A program made the position numbers and the translations under genes. The notes below the pieces were generated by a model, which saw only the letters and a program-made list of their open reading frames with translations, was not told where the DNA came from and ran no database searches. From contig CAVPUM010000022.1 in assembly GCA_963708855.1 (NCBI GenBank), forward strand, positions 296,446-360,445: a DNA stretch of 64,000 nucleotides, in the 5' to 3' direction. The first letter of the stretch is position 1; the number at the start of each line of letters is the position of its first letter. This document shows positions 9,267-16,800 of this stretch, one piece after another. The stretch comes from CAIWHR01 sp963708855 (GTDB taxonomy: Bacteria > Pseudomonadota > Gammaproteobacteria > Burkholderiales > Casimicrobiaceae).

Positions 9267-9389
9267 TCAAGCCGACCGGCGCAAAGCTGTCGCGCTGTCG
9301 CTGACCTGCACGGTTCCGCCCAAGGTCAGGCCCCGGAGATCGCCCAAGGCTGTCAGCCGGGGCGACTGATAGGGCCGCCGTGCTTTCAT
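9267..9389 (-). CDS. Lasso peptide precursor (A peptide)
   Basis: 40 residues from the ATG at 9387-9389. The leader carries the lasso recognition pattern YxxPxL-x3-G-x5-T exactly, as YQSPRLTALGDLRGLT (residues 7-22). With Thr at -2, the leader is residues 1-23 and the core is GGTVQVSDSATALRRSA (24-40). Core Gly1 and Asp8 would form an eight-residue macrolactam, leaving a nine-residue tail. An in-frame ATG at 9465-9467 would add 26 residues; neither start has a convincing ribosome site, and I prefer the shorter because known B1/B2-type leaders begin MKxxY close to the motif. It is the first gene of the minus-strand operon. No homologue of the core is recalled, so the product appears new. Confidence 0.82.
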   Translation of the reverse strand: MKARRPYQSPRLTALGDLRGLTLGGTVQVSDSATALRRSA

Positions 9390-9584
9390 GGGCCGGGCTT
9401 GCTGCTCCGATTCACCCGCCGCGGGGCGTGGCCCGGATTCGTTGCCGTCGTTGCGCAGGGTTGTCATCGCTGATCAGTACCCATCTTCAGAATTGAGGCG
9501 ATCGGCCGGGATGCCACGCGTGATGCTAAGACGGGCAGCATTGCCGGCCGATTCGCTGATTGCTGCTCCGTACTGGCAATGGTA

Positions 9585-9613
9585 ATAGTACTATCGTGTC
9601 GGCCCTCGTTCAC
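9585..9613 (-). promoter_or_regulatory. Candidate promoter of the lasso precursor operon
   Basis: Reading the minus strand, GTGAAC (9608-9613) and TACTAT (9585-9590) are 17 bases apart, a sigma-70-like arrangement with modest matches (3/6 and 4/6). The -10 lies inside a perfect 10-base palindrome, ATAGTACTAT (9585-9594), which could be an operator. The whole 428-base gap between the divergent operons (9468-9895) contains no other gene I can support, and its AT content rises around this site. Confidence 0.35.
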
Positions 9614-9895
9614 GCGATAATCGCACGTACTGCCTGCCTGGGTCGTGCGGTGTAGTTTGTGCAACATGGCGCCCGCACCGGGTCAGGTCGGTGGGCGTTT
9701 GTTGCCGTCTTTCTGTTGGCTGCAAGCTGTCGCTGGCGCGGCGGGCCGCGCGGTGCCCCGGTTGAACGAACGTGAATGCCGAGTGGTCATGCAATTTGAG
9801 TGCCAGCCCCGGGTTTCGCTGCGCTCAATGCCCGGCTGCGCGCCGGAATCGCGAGGCGCCCACCGAAGTCAGGAAATCAGCGAATTTCGACACGC

Positions 9896-10231
9896 ATGCA
9901 GCATGACCTCTCCCGGCCGAAGGTCGGACCGATCGGCATTACGCTGGACACGCACGTCGTGGTTTCTCCCGAGGTGATGCTGCAGGATATCGGCGGCGAA
10001 TCCGTGCTGCTGGATCTCAGGAGCGAGAGCTATTTCTCGCTGGATGCCGTCGGCACCCGGATCTGGCACCTCGTCGGGCAGCACGGCCGCCTGCAGGCGG
10101 TCCATGCAGCGCTGCTCGCGGAATACGATGTCGAATCGGAGCGCCTCGAACACGACCTCGAAGCATTGATCGCTCGGCTGGCGGAGGCCGGACTGGTGAA
10201 CGTGGAGACGGCCGGTGCGCACGCAGCTTGA
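9896..10231 (+). CDS. PqqD-family lasso leader-recognition protein (B1)
   Basis: 111 residues with a PqqD/RRE fold signature: VLLDLRSESYFSLDAVGTRI (strands and the YF.LN..g..iW element), then WHLVGQHGRL and a C-terminal helical part ending LIARLAEAGLV. Stand-alone PqqD-like B1 proteins bind the YxxPxL leader motif and present the precursor to B2 and the cyclase. The ATG at 9896 was chosen as it gives normal B1 length; the frame is open further upstream without family support. It is the first gene of the plus-strand lasso set, and its end overlaps the B2 start by 17 bases. Confidence 0.85.
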   Translation: MQHDLSRPKVGPIGITLDTHVVVSPEVMLQDIGGESVLLDLRSESYFSLDAVGTRIWHLVGQHGRLQAVHAALLAEYDVESERLEHDLEALIARLAEAGLVNVETAGAHAA

Positions 10232-10688
10232 CCAATGGCGCGCGTTGCCCGGCGATGAGCGCTGGCTGCTCGTCCGGCTGGTTGTCATGCTGCCGGTGAT
10301 CGGCGTTGCGCTGAGATTGCTCGGCATGCGGCGCACCTATCGGCTGCTGGGCGGGGCCGATCGACCGGCCGCGAGCGACGTCGTCGGCGGCGAGGACTCC
10401 CAGGCAGCGGCGCAGCGGCTGGGACGGCTGGCGGGCATCGCTTCCCGCCACGGATCCTACGCCGCCACCTGCCTCCCGCAATCGCTGGCGGTGTGGTGGC
10501 TGCTGCGCCGGCGCGGTCTGCCGGCCGAGCTGCGCATCGGCGTCGGCAAGCCGGAGGAGCACGTCCGCGCCCACGCCTGGGTCGAGCTCGCCGGCCGGGT
10601 GGTCAATGGTCCGCCGTCGATCGCCGAAGATTTCGCCGCGTATCGAGATCTCGGCCGGCGCCTTGGAGGGTCGTTCCGAATCCCGTAA
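10215..10688 (+). CDS. Lasso peptide leader peptidase (B2, transglutaminase-like)
   Basis: 157 residues starting at a GTG that overlaps the B1 stop. It has the B2 family pattern: a hydrophobic N-terminal helix (about 17-37), then the catalytic Cys86 in AATCLPQSLAVWWLLRRRGL and His120 in AHAWVEL. The third triad residue, normally Asp about 12 residues after the His, falls at NG (131-132), so an Asn seems to replace it. B2 proteins cut the leader after the Thr(-2)-Xaa(-1) junction, freeing the residue that closes the ring. The split B1/B2 arrangement, rather than a fused B protein as in microcin J25 systems, matches the precursor's YxxPxL leader class. Confidence 0.88.
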   Translation: MRTQLDQWRALPGDERWLLVRLVVMLPVIGVALRLLGMRRTYRLLGGADRPAASDVVGGEDSQAAAQRLGRLAGIASRHGSYAATCLPQSLAVWWLLRRRGLPAELRIGVGKPEEHVRAHAWVELAGRVVNGPPSIAEDFAAYRDLGRRLGGSFRIP

Positions 10689-10694
10689 ACGGCT

Positions 10695-11924
10695 ATGGCA
10701 GCGGCTCTGCCGTCCGCTTCGAAATCACGGTTTCTGGCCGGAGGGAATATCGTGTTGCCGGCAGAGGAAGGATTCGACCGTCTGATCGGTGCCGTCCTGC
10801 GCGGCGAGGCGACGCGCTTCCCGAAACCGGATCGGCAAACCGAGGTGTCGCAGTTCATTGCGATGGCGCGCTATCACGGAGTGCTGCCGTTGGTCGGCGA
10901 ACGTTTGAACGCCGCTGCGGGCGAGCAGGCGTGGCCCATTGCGATACGGGAGGCCTGCCGTCGCGAAGCGGCCTCGAACCGCATCGTCGAACTGGCCCGC
11001 CGGGCCGAGATACCCCGTGTGCTCGATGGCTTCGCCGCAACTGGCATCAAACCTCTGGTGCTCAAGGGCGGTGCCCTGGCCTACACCCATTATCCGGATC
11101 CCGTTTTGCGCCCGCGGAGTGACACCGACCTCCTGATCCCGCAAGCGCGGAAGGAGCGAGCCGAGGAGGCTCTGCGCGTGCTTGGCTACGCCAGGAGTGA
11201 CGGGGTGTCGGGTGACGTGATCGCGTACCAGGCAACCTGGAGCAGGAAAGACAGCCTCGCGATAGTGCATTCCCTGGACATCCATTGGCGCATCAGCAAT
11301 TCGCAGATCCTGGCGCAGCTTCTGAGCTACGACGAGTTGGAGGCATGTGCGGTGAAATTGCCGCCGCTCGGTCCAAACGCGCATGCGTTGGCGCCGGTCC
11401 ACGCGCTGCTCTTTGCCTGCATGCACCGGGCGGGTCACGCGAACGCCCCCTACCATGTCGGCGACGTGATCTACCCGGGCGGGGACCGGCTCATCTGGCT
11501 TTATGACATACACCTGCTTGTTTCCCGGATGTCCGATGCGCAATTGGCGGAAGTCGTCGCCTTGGCGGTGTCGAGGCGCTTGAAATCGGTCTGCCGGGAG
11601 GCCCTGGAGCGAAGTCGGGACTGCTTCGGCACCCTGATTCCGCCGCAGGTCGCGCAAGGGCTGCGCCACTCGGGTCCCATCGAGCCGGCGGCACGTTACC
11701 TAGCCGGCGGGCGAATGCTGCAAATGGCCGGCGACTTCGTTGCGCTCGAGACCTGGGGGCGACGTGCGCGTTTCCTGAAGGAGCTTGCATTCCCGTCCGC
11801 CGCGTACATGCGCATGAGGTACGCCGAGCAGACGATACGATGGCTTCCGGTGCTCTATGCTCGGCGGGCGGTAGAGGGTCTTTGCCACCTGGCCGTTGCC
11901 CGCAGCACTCGGAGGCGACTCTGA
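10695..11924 (+). CDS. Nucleotidyltransferase-fold protein of the lasso cluster (N protein)
   Basis: 409 residues, seven bases downstream of B2. The nucleotidyltransferase core of the NTP_transf_5 type is visible: KGGALAYTHYPDPVLRPRSD (124-143) followed by TDLLIP, with Asp143 and Asp145 as probable metal ligands. The remainder is helical, including IHWRISN and a HALLFACMHRAGH segment typical of this family. In the pseudomycoidin cluster a relative (PsmN) works after the kinase and adds sugar to the phosphorylated peptide; a similar tailoring step is a reasonable inference here, since the kinase is also present. A GTG or ATG slightly inside the frame cannot be excluded as start. Confidence 0.78.
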   Translation: MAAALPSASKSRFLAGGNIVLPAEEGFDRLIGAVLRGEATRFPKPDRQTEVSQFIAMARYHGVLPLVGERLNAAAGEQAWPIAIREACRREAASNRIVELARRAEIPRVLDGFAATGIKPLVLKGGALAYTHYPDPVLRPRSDTDLLIPQARKERAEEALRVLGYARSDGVSGDVIAYQATWSRKDSLAIVHSLDIHWRISNSQILAQLLSYDELEACAVKLPPLGPNAHALAPVHALLFACMHRAGHANAPYHVGDVIYPGGDRLIWLYDIHLLVSRMSDAQLAEVVALAVSRRLKSVCREALERSRDCFGTLIPPQVAQGLRHSGPIEPAARYLAGGRMLQMAGDFVALETWGRRARFLKELAFPSAAYMRMRYAEQTIRWLPVLYARRAVEGLCHLAVARSTRRRL

Positions 11925-12016
11925 TCCGATCGAGACCGCGGTCGGCCGGGTTTGGTGAGCGGGACGGGTTTCTGTTAGCATCCATGGCCATTCACGTTGC
12001 CAATTCAGGAGGTATC

Positions 12017-12808
12017 GTGGCCACGTCCACGTCCGGCTCCGGTTGTCTGGTCGGCCACCTCTTGCAGCGCATCCGGCCCTTGCTTCTTGGAGGGGTCGTC
12101 GCAGGCGCCGCCGCGGTGCTGACATCTGCTGCGGTTGCGCAAACCGCGGCGGCTGGCGCGGCGCCCGCGATTTCCGCTGCGACGGAGATCCAGTCGGTGC
12201 CCTCGGAACGGTCCAGTCCGGTGCGGATCGAGCCGGTCGAAGAGGAATACCGGATCGGCACCCAGGACCTGCTCGAGGTGCAGGTGCTGGGGATTCAGGA
12301 CCTGCGGCGGGAAGCCCGCGTCAACGCGAAGGGCATGATCGGGCTGCCGCTCATCGGCGCCGTGCGCGTGGCCGGTCTCACTTCCGCCGAGGCCGAAGCG
12401 CTGATCGGCGGGCTCTACAGCAAAAACTATCTGCAGAATCCCGAGGTGTCGGTGTTCGTCAAGGAGTACACGCGGCAGAACGTGACGATCGACGGCGCGG
12501 TGGGCAAGCCCGGAATCTATCCGTTGAGGGGCCCGACGACGCTGCTGCAGGCGCTGGCCAACGCGGGCGGCCAGGGGTCGCTCTCGGATCTGAGCGACGT
12601 CGTGCTGTTCCGGATGGAAGAAGGCGAGCGGCGCGCGATCAAGTTCGACGTCGCCAGGATCCGCGCAGCGGAAGCCCCGGATCCGCTGTTGCAACCCGGC
12701 GACCTGATCGTGGTCAATCGCTCGCCGGCGCGAGTCGCGATCAGGGATTCGTTGCTGGGCGACATCATCGGCATCTTCAACCCGTTCAACTACGTGACGC
12801 GGCCGTAG
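12017..12808 (+). CDS. Polysaccharide export outer-membrane protein (Wza-like)
   Basis: 263 residues from the GTG at 12017, which has an AGGAGG site four bases upstream; an ATG at 11984 in the same frame lacks one. A signal sequence runs to about AVA|QT (residue 41) with no lipobox Cys, so it is not an obvious lipoprotein. A Poly_export domain follows (EYRIGTQDLLEVQVLGIQDL), then an SLBB domain (VTIDGAVGKPGIYPLRGPTT). Such proteins form the outer-membrane exit pore for EPS and contact a Wzc-type partner, which is the next gene after eight bases. It begins the second half of the EPS locus, 92 bases after the lasso nucleotidyltransferase. Confidence 0.92.
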   Translation: MATSTSGSGCLVGHLLQRIRPLLLGGVVAGAAAVLTSAAVAQTAAAGAAPAISAATEIQSVPSERSSPVRIEPVEEEYRIGTQDLLEVQVLGIQDLRREARVNAKGMIGLPLIGAVRVAGLTSAEAEALIGGLYSKNYLQNPEVSVFVKEYTRQNVTIDGAVGKPGIYPLRGPTTLLQALANAGGQGSLSDLSDVVLFRMEEGERRAIKFDVARIRAAEAPDPLLQPGDLIVVNRSPARVAIRDSLLGDIIGIFNPFNYVTRP

Positions 12809-12816
12809 GCCACGCG

Positions 12817-15081
12817 ATGCCCGAGGAAGGTCGCAGCTCTGATCCTCTGGGTTCGCCGCGCACGCCAGCGTCCACCGCGCTCCAGGTCCGCCGCCACACC
12901 GACCTCTCGACGCTGCTGCTTCCGGCCGAGGTTGCCCCCGCCGCGGCCGACGACGAGGTCCACTTCCGCGACCTGTGGCATGTCGTCGTCAAGCGGAAGT
13001 GGTCGATCGTCGCGTTCTTCCTGATCGTGGTCGTGGCCACAGCGATCGGGACGCTGATGCAAACCCCGATCTATCGCGCCGAAATCACGCTCAGGATCGA
13101 TGCGGAAGCGTCGAAGATCATCCCATTCAAGGATGGCACGTACTACGATTACGGGGATTCGGAGTATTTCCAGACGCAGCTCGAACTGCTGAAAAGCCGC
13201 TCCCTTGCGGAACGCGTCGTCGCGCAGATGAAGCTGAAGCCCGCCGTGGTGCCCGCGCCTTCGACCCGGCCCTGGTGGGAGGAGCTGTTGCGCAAGGACA
13301 ACCCGCAGGACGTGCCGTTTTCCGCGGAGGAAGCCGCCAAGGCGGCCGCCCGCAGCGCCGCGGATTCGCTGCGCAACGGATTGTCCGTCGTCCCCATCAA
13401 GAACACGAAGATGGTCCGCGTGACCTATGCGTCGGCCAACCCCAGGCTCGCGACGGAGATCCTGAACTCGCTCGCGCAGATCTTCATCAATTTCAATATC
13501 GAGCAGCGCTACGACCAGTCGTCGTACGCCAAGGCGTTTCTCGAGGAGAAGCTAGCCGAGACCAAGGTGAAGCTCGAGAACAACGAGCGTGCGCTGATCG
13601 ATTTCCAGCGCGAGAACGCGATTGTCACCGTGGACGACCGCCAGACGGTGCTGTCGTCGACGCTGTCCGACTACAGCGCCGCCGCCAACAAGGCGGAGCA
13701 GGATCTGGCCAAAGCCGAAGCGCTCTACGGGCTGATCAAGACCAATCCGGAGGCCGCGCCGCAGGTCATCGAGAGCAAGACGGTGCAGGTGCTGAAGGAA
13801 CAGCGGGCGAAGCTGCAGGCGGAGTACGCCGACAACCTGCGGATCTACAAGCCGGGCTACCCGAAGATGCAGCAGTTGCAGGCGCAGCTGGACGAGGTCG
13901 ACAAGAGCATCACGGCCGAGATCGACGCGGTCAAGAAATCGGTAGAAACGTCCTACCAGGGACTGCTGGGGCAGCAGAAGAGCATCCACGCCAAGCTCGA
14001 GCAGACGAAGAAGGACGTGCTCGACCTGCAGGGGCGCAGCATCCGCTACAACATCCTGAAACGCGATGTGGACACGGATCGCGCGATCTACAACAGCCTG
14101 CTGCAGCGGCTGAACGAGGTCGGCGTGACCGGCGGGACGGGAGCGAACAATATCGCGGTGGTGGATCGGGCCGAAGTTCCGTCGTCCCCGTTCAAACCCG
14201 ACCTGCGCCAGAACCTGATCATCGCGATGCTGCTTGGGCTCATCGGCGGCATCGCGCTCGCCTTCTTCCTCGAGCACCTCGACGACACCATACGCACGCC
14301 CGAGGACATGGAGCAGCTGACACAGCTCCCGGTGCTGGGCGTGGTGCCGAAACTGCAGCACCCGAAGGTCGCCGAAGGCAGGTCGCTGGGACTGATGGCG
14401 CACGACGACGTTCGGTCGTCGTTTGCCGAGGCCTATCGCTCCGTGCGCACGGCACTGCAATTCTCCACCCGCGACGGCGCGCCCAGGATATTCATGGTGA
14501 CCAGCACCGCGCAGGCGGACGGCAAGACGACGACGGCGCTCGCGCTGGCGATCAACAGCGCGCAGACGGGGCGCCCGGTGCTCCTGATCGACGCCGACAT
14601 GCGCCACCCGGCGGTGCACAAGACTCTCGCGATCGACAACTCGCGCGGACTGTCGAACTTCCTGTCGAGCGACGTGCCCGCCCTCGGCGTGGTGCGCTCG
14701 ACCGAAATTCCCAATCTGTTCGTGATCCCGGCGGGACCGATGCCGCCGAATCCGGTGGAGTTGCTCTCCGGGCCGAAGCTCGCGTCGCTGCTGGGGCAGC
14801 TCGGCGACAGGTTCGCGCAGATCGTCGTAGACTCGCCGCCAGTGCTCGGTCTCGCGGATTCGATCGTGCTCGGCGACCAGGTCGGCGCGTTGCTCTTCGT
14901 CGTCGCGTCCGGCAGCACGCGCAAGGCGCACGCGCGCGCGGCATTGAAGCGCCTGCGCCAGGCGAACGTGCACCCGCTGGGCGCCATCATGACCAAGCTC
15001 GATCTGCGCGACGGCATGTACGGCTACGAGAGCGCGTACTACTACTACCGGAGCACCAGCGATGTGCCGCAGCTCACATGA
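12817..15081 (+). CDS. Wzc/GumC-like polysaccharide co-polymerase with tyrosine-kinase domain
   Basis: 754 residues. Order: short cytoplasmic N-terminus, first membrane segment (about 67-86), Wzz domain, a long periplasmic coiled coil (about 225-440), a GNVR-type block with second membrane segment (about 470-490), then a cytoplasmic BY-kinase/ParA-like ATPase. The P-loop reads STAQADGKTT (about residues 564-573), off the usual PGxGKS/T consensus; Walker A' LLIDADMRHP and Walker B IVVDSPP are normal. The C-terminus ends in a Tyr cluster (YGYESAYYYYRS), the usual autophosphorylation tail. It controls chain length and export with the Wza-like protein upstream; the CpsB-like phosphatase at 20647 is the expected counter-enzyme. 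Confidence 0.92.
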   Translation: MPEEGRSSDPLGSPRTPASTALQVRRHTDLSTLLLPAEVAPAAADDEVHFRDLWHVVVKRKWSIVAFFLIVVVATAIGTLMQTPIYRAEITLRIDAEASKIIPFKDGTYYDYGDSEYFQTQLELLKSRSLAERVVAQMKLKPAVVPAPSTRPWWEELLRKDNPQDVPFSAEEAAKAAARSAADSLRNGLSVVPIKNTKMVRVTYASANPRLATEILNSLAQIFINFNIEQRYDQSSYAKAFLEEKLAETKVKLENNERALIDFQRENAIVTVDDRQTVLSSTLSDYSAAANKAEQDLAKAEALYGLIKTNPEAAPQVIESKTVQVLKEQRAKLQAEYADNLRIYKPGYPKMQQLQAQLDEVDKSITAEIDAVKKSVETSYQGLLGQQKSIHAKLEQTKKDVLDLQGRSIRYNILKRDVDTDRAIYNSLLQRLNEVGVTGGTGANNIAVVDRAEVPSSPFKPDLRQNLIIAMLLGLIGGIALAFFLEHLDDTIRTPEDMEQLTQLPVLGVVPKLQHPKVAEGRSLGLMAHDDVRSSFAEAYRSVRTALQFSTRDGAPRIFMVTSTAQADGKTTTALALAINSAQTGRPVLLIDADMRHPAVHKTLAIDNSRGLSNFLSSDVPALGVVRSTEIPNLFVIPAGPMPPNPVELLSGPKLASLLGQLGDRFAQIVVDSPPVLGLADSIVLGDQVGALLFVVASGSTRKAHARAALKRLRQANVHPLGAIMTKLDLRDGMYGYESAYYYYRSTSDVPQLT

Positions 15082-15250
15082 GCCCGCCGGGCCGCCCCAA
15101 GGGCGATCGGAGCGCGCAGCGCGAAGGTACTCAGGAGCCCGCGGGCGCAGGGCGAAACCGGAGCGCGCAGCGCGAAGGTACTCCAGTGAGCCCGCCGGGC
15201 CGCCCCAAGGGCGAATACCGGAGCGCGCAGCGCGAAGGTACTCCAGTGAA
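15079..15250 (+). repeat. Three-copy intergenic repeat (GGAGCGCGCAGCGCGAAGG family)
   Basis: Three copies of GGAGCGCGCAGCGCGAAGG followed by TACTC occur at 15109-15132, 15160-15183 and 15220-15243. The third carries a preceding GGGCCGCCCCAAGGGCGA block that is also found before the first. A further copy with one substitution lies at 34837-34860. The array fills the gap between the Wzc-like gene and the J-domain gene. It can be read in frame as a low-complexity peptide, but that is an accident of the repeat. Elements of this form are common between genes in Burkholderiales. Confidence 0.8.
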
Positions 15251-15311
15251 CCGCGCGCGATGGCGGCGGCAAACCCGGCGGGGCTTCCGGGCGTGATCTG
15301 TAGCAGCAGCC

Positions 15312-16787
15312 ATGCCTGATCCCGTTTCCGCGGATCGCACCGCGGAATTGCTCCTCTGGTACTTTCGGGAGCCCATGCGTTACCGCGCCGAAGCACGGCG
15401 TCGCGATGCGCCGCTGCTCGATTCCGAGGTGGTTCTCAAGCTCGCGCTGGGCCGCCGGATCGATTTCGTCGCGGCGGTGCCGAGCGACGCGGAAACCGCC
15501 GCAACGCTGCAGAAAGCCGCGGCATCGTACGTGCGACACCTCTTCTTCCGTCCCGACGCGACGCCTTACCAGACGCTGGGTCTCGCCCCAGGCGCGGCGC
15601 CGGAGGCGATCAAGGAGAGCTTCCGGCTGCTGATGCATCTCGTCCATCCCGATCGCCAGGACACACGAGCGGTCTGGCCGGATGCGTTTGCGGCGCAGGC
15701 CAACCGCGCCTACGGGATCCTGCGCAACCAGGACGCGCGCGCGCGGTTCGACCACGAGGCGCAAGCGCGCGCCGCGATGGCAAGGGCCATGCATCGGGCC
15801 GCGGCTGCGGCGGCGGCGTCGAAGATGCCCGTCGTGCTGCGACCGCGGCCTCGGCCCGGACGAGCAGGATTGCTGGATCGGATGCTGCTGCCCGAATGGC
15901 TGACGGCGGGAGTGGGCGGGTATGCGCGCGAGCACCCGGCGACGATAGCGTTCTGCGTTCTTGTCGCTGCCGCTGCATTGACTGTCGGCACGTTGGGTTG
16001 GGAAGGCAGGGAACGATGGCTGACCCAGGAAGTCCAGGAGACTCGGGCGCCGGCTGCGCCAACGTTGCTCGCCGCCGCGCCAGCCGCGCGCTTCGGCGCC
16101 CTCCCTCCCGAGAGCAGCGCGCCCGAGCCGGCATCGATCGTGGGAGACAGCCGGCAGCCTGCGCAGGCCGCTCCATCGCCGGCGCTGGTACGGTCCGCCG
16201 GCACCAGTGTCGGAATCATGCAGGCCCCGCCGGTCGTGGCCAGCGCTCGCGTGGTCACAACCGCTCCGGTCGCGGTGGCGAGTCATCCAGACGTCGTGGC
16301 GAGCCCCCCAGTGGCGGTCGCGAGTCCTCCAGCCGCGGCGGCGGGTCCTCCGGTTGCGCCGGAGCCGCCGGCACCCGCCGAACAGACAGCGATGATCGCC
16401 GCGTCCGTCGCGCCGTCAGCGCCGCCGGCCAGTACGGAGATCGAGACGCTGTTCGCGACGTTCGTCGAAACCTACGAGCGAGGTCGCATCGACGCGTTCG
16501 CCGCTCTGTTCGACGATGACGCCGACACCAACCTTCGGCATGGCCGGGCGGCCATTCGCGGTGAATACGACGAGCTCTTTCGACTGTCCCAGTGGCGCAA
16601 GATGCAGCTGACGCGCATCAACTGGAAACGCGTCGGCGACCGAGCGGTGGCAAAGGGCGAGATCACCGTCAGGATCGGCTGGCGCGACGGCCGTGAGGTC
16701 GAGCAGCGCCTCGCCGTCGACATGGAGCTCGTGCGACGCGACGGGCGCGTGGTGATCGCCCGGCTGTCGCAGCAGCAGAAGAATTGA
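15312..16787 (+). CDS. J-domain membrane protein with C-terminal SnoaL-like domain
   Basis: 491 residues. The first 80 are an unassigned helical region. A J domain follows with PYQTLGLAPGAAPEAIKESF and the diagnostic HPD at 112-114, so it should contact an Hsp70. One membrane segment lies at about 210-228. Then comes a long Ala/Pro/Val-rich linker (about 245-375) with short repeats such as VVASPPVAVASPPA. The C-terminal 110 residues look like a SnoaL/nuclear-transport-factor-2 fold (TLFATFVETYERGRIDAFAA ... LFDDDA). The topology would place the J domain in the cytoplasm and the SnoaL-like domain outside. It follows the co-polymerase gene in the EPS operon; the precise role is unknown. Confidence 0.75.
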   Translation: MPDPVSADRTAELLLWYFREPMRYRAEARRRDAPLLDSEVVLKLALGRRIDFVAAVPSDAETAATLQKAAASYVRHLFFRPDATPYQTLGLAPGAAPEAIKESFRLLMHLVHPDRQDTRAVWPDAFAAQANRAYGILRNQDARARFDHEAQARAAMARAMHRAAAAAAASKMPVVLRPRPRPGRAGLLDRMLLPEWLTAGVGGYAREHPATIAFCVLVAAAALTVGTLGWEGRERWLTQEVQETRAPAAPTLLAAAPAARFGALPPESSAPEPASIVGDSRQPAQAAPSPALVRSAGTSVGIMQAPPVVASARVVTTAPVAVASHPDVVASPPVAVASPPAAAAGPPVAPEPPAPAEQTAMIAASVAPSAPPASTEIETLFATFVETYERGRIDAFAALFDDDADTNLRHGRAAIRGEYDELFRLSQWRKMQLTRINWKRVGDRAVAKGEITVRIGWRDGREVEQRLAVDMELVRRDGRVVIARLSQQQKN

Positions 16788-16800
16788 GCGTCCTTCGCCA

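Noticed and set aside
9390..9467. Extended N-terminus of the lasso precursor from the ATG at 9467
   Set aside because: Not excluded, but the added 26 residues are low-complexity (Gly, Pro, Gln, Glu-rich) and no better ribosome site precedes it; the short form matches known leader lengths.
9464..9667. A second short minus-strand ORF (67 residues) upstream of the lasso precursor
   Set aside because: It lacks the YxxPxL/G/T leader, any plausible core, and a ribosome site; it overlaps the control region.
3081..11924. Reading the block as an exosortase-associated HPr-rel-A system only
   Set aside because: Kinase and PqqD-like proteins also occur in such sets, but the B2 peptidase, cyclase with PP-loop and a precursor with an exact lasso leader motif favour a lasso cluster.
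12975..15296. Very long overlapping frames antisense to or in other frames of the Wzc-like gene, the FtsX permease and other genes
   Set aside because: Arg/Ala/Gly/Pro-rich shadow translations typical of high-GC DNA; no motifs.
15062..15319. Small ORF made of GPPQGRSERAARRYS-like units
   Set aside because: It is the translation of the intergenic nucleotide repeat; the same repeat elsewhere is read in other frames.
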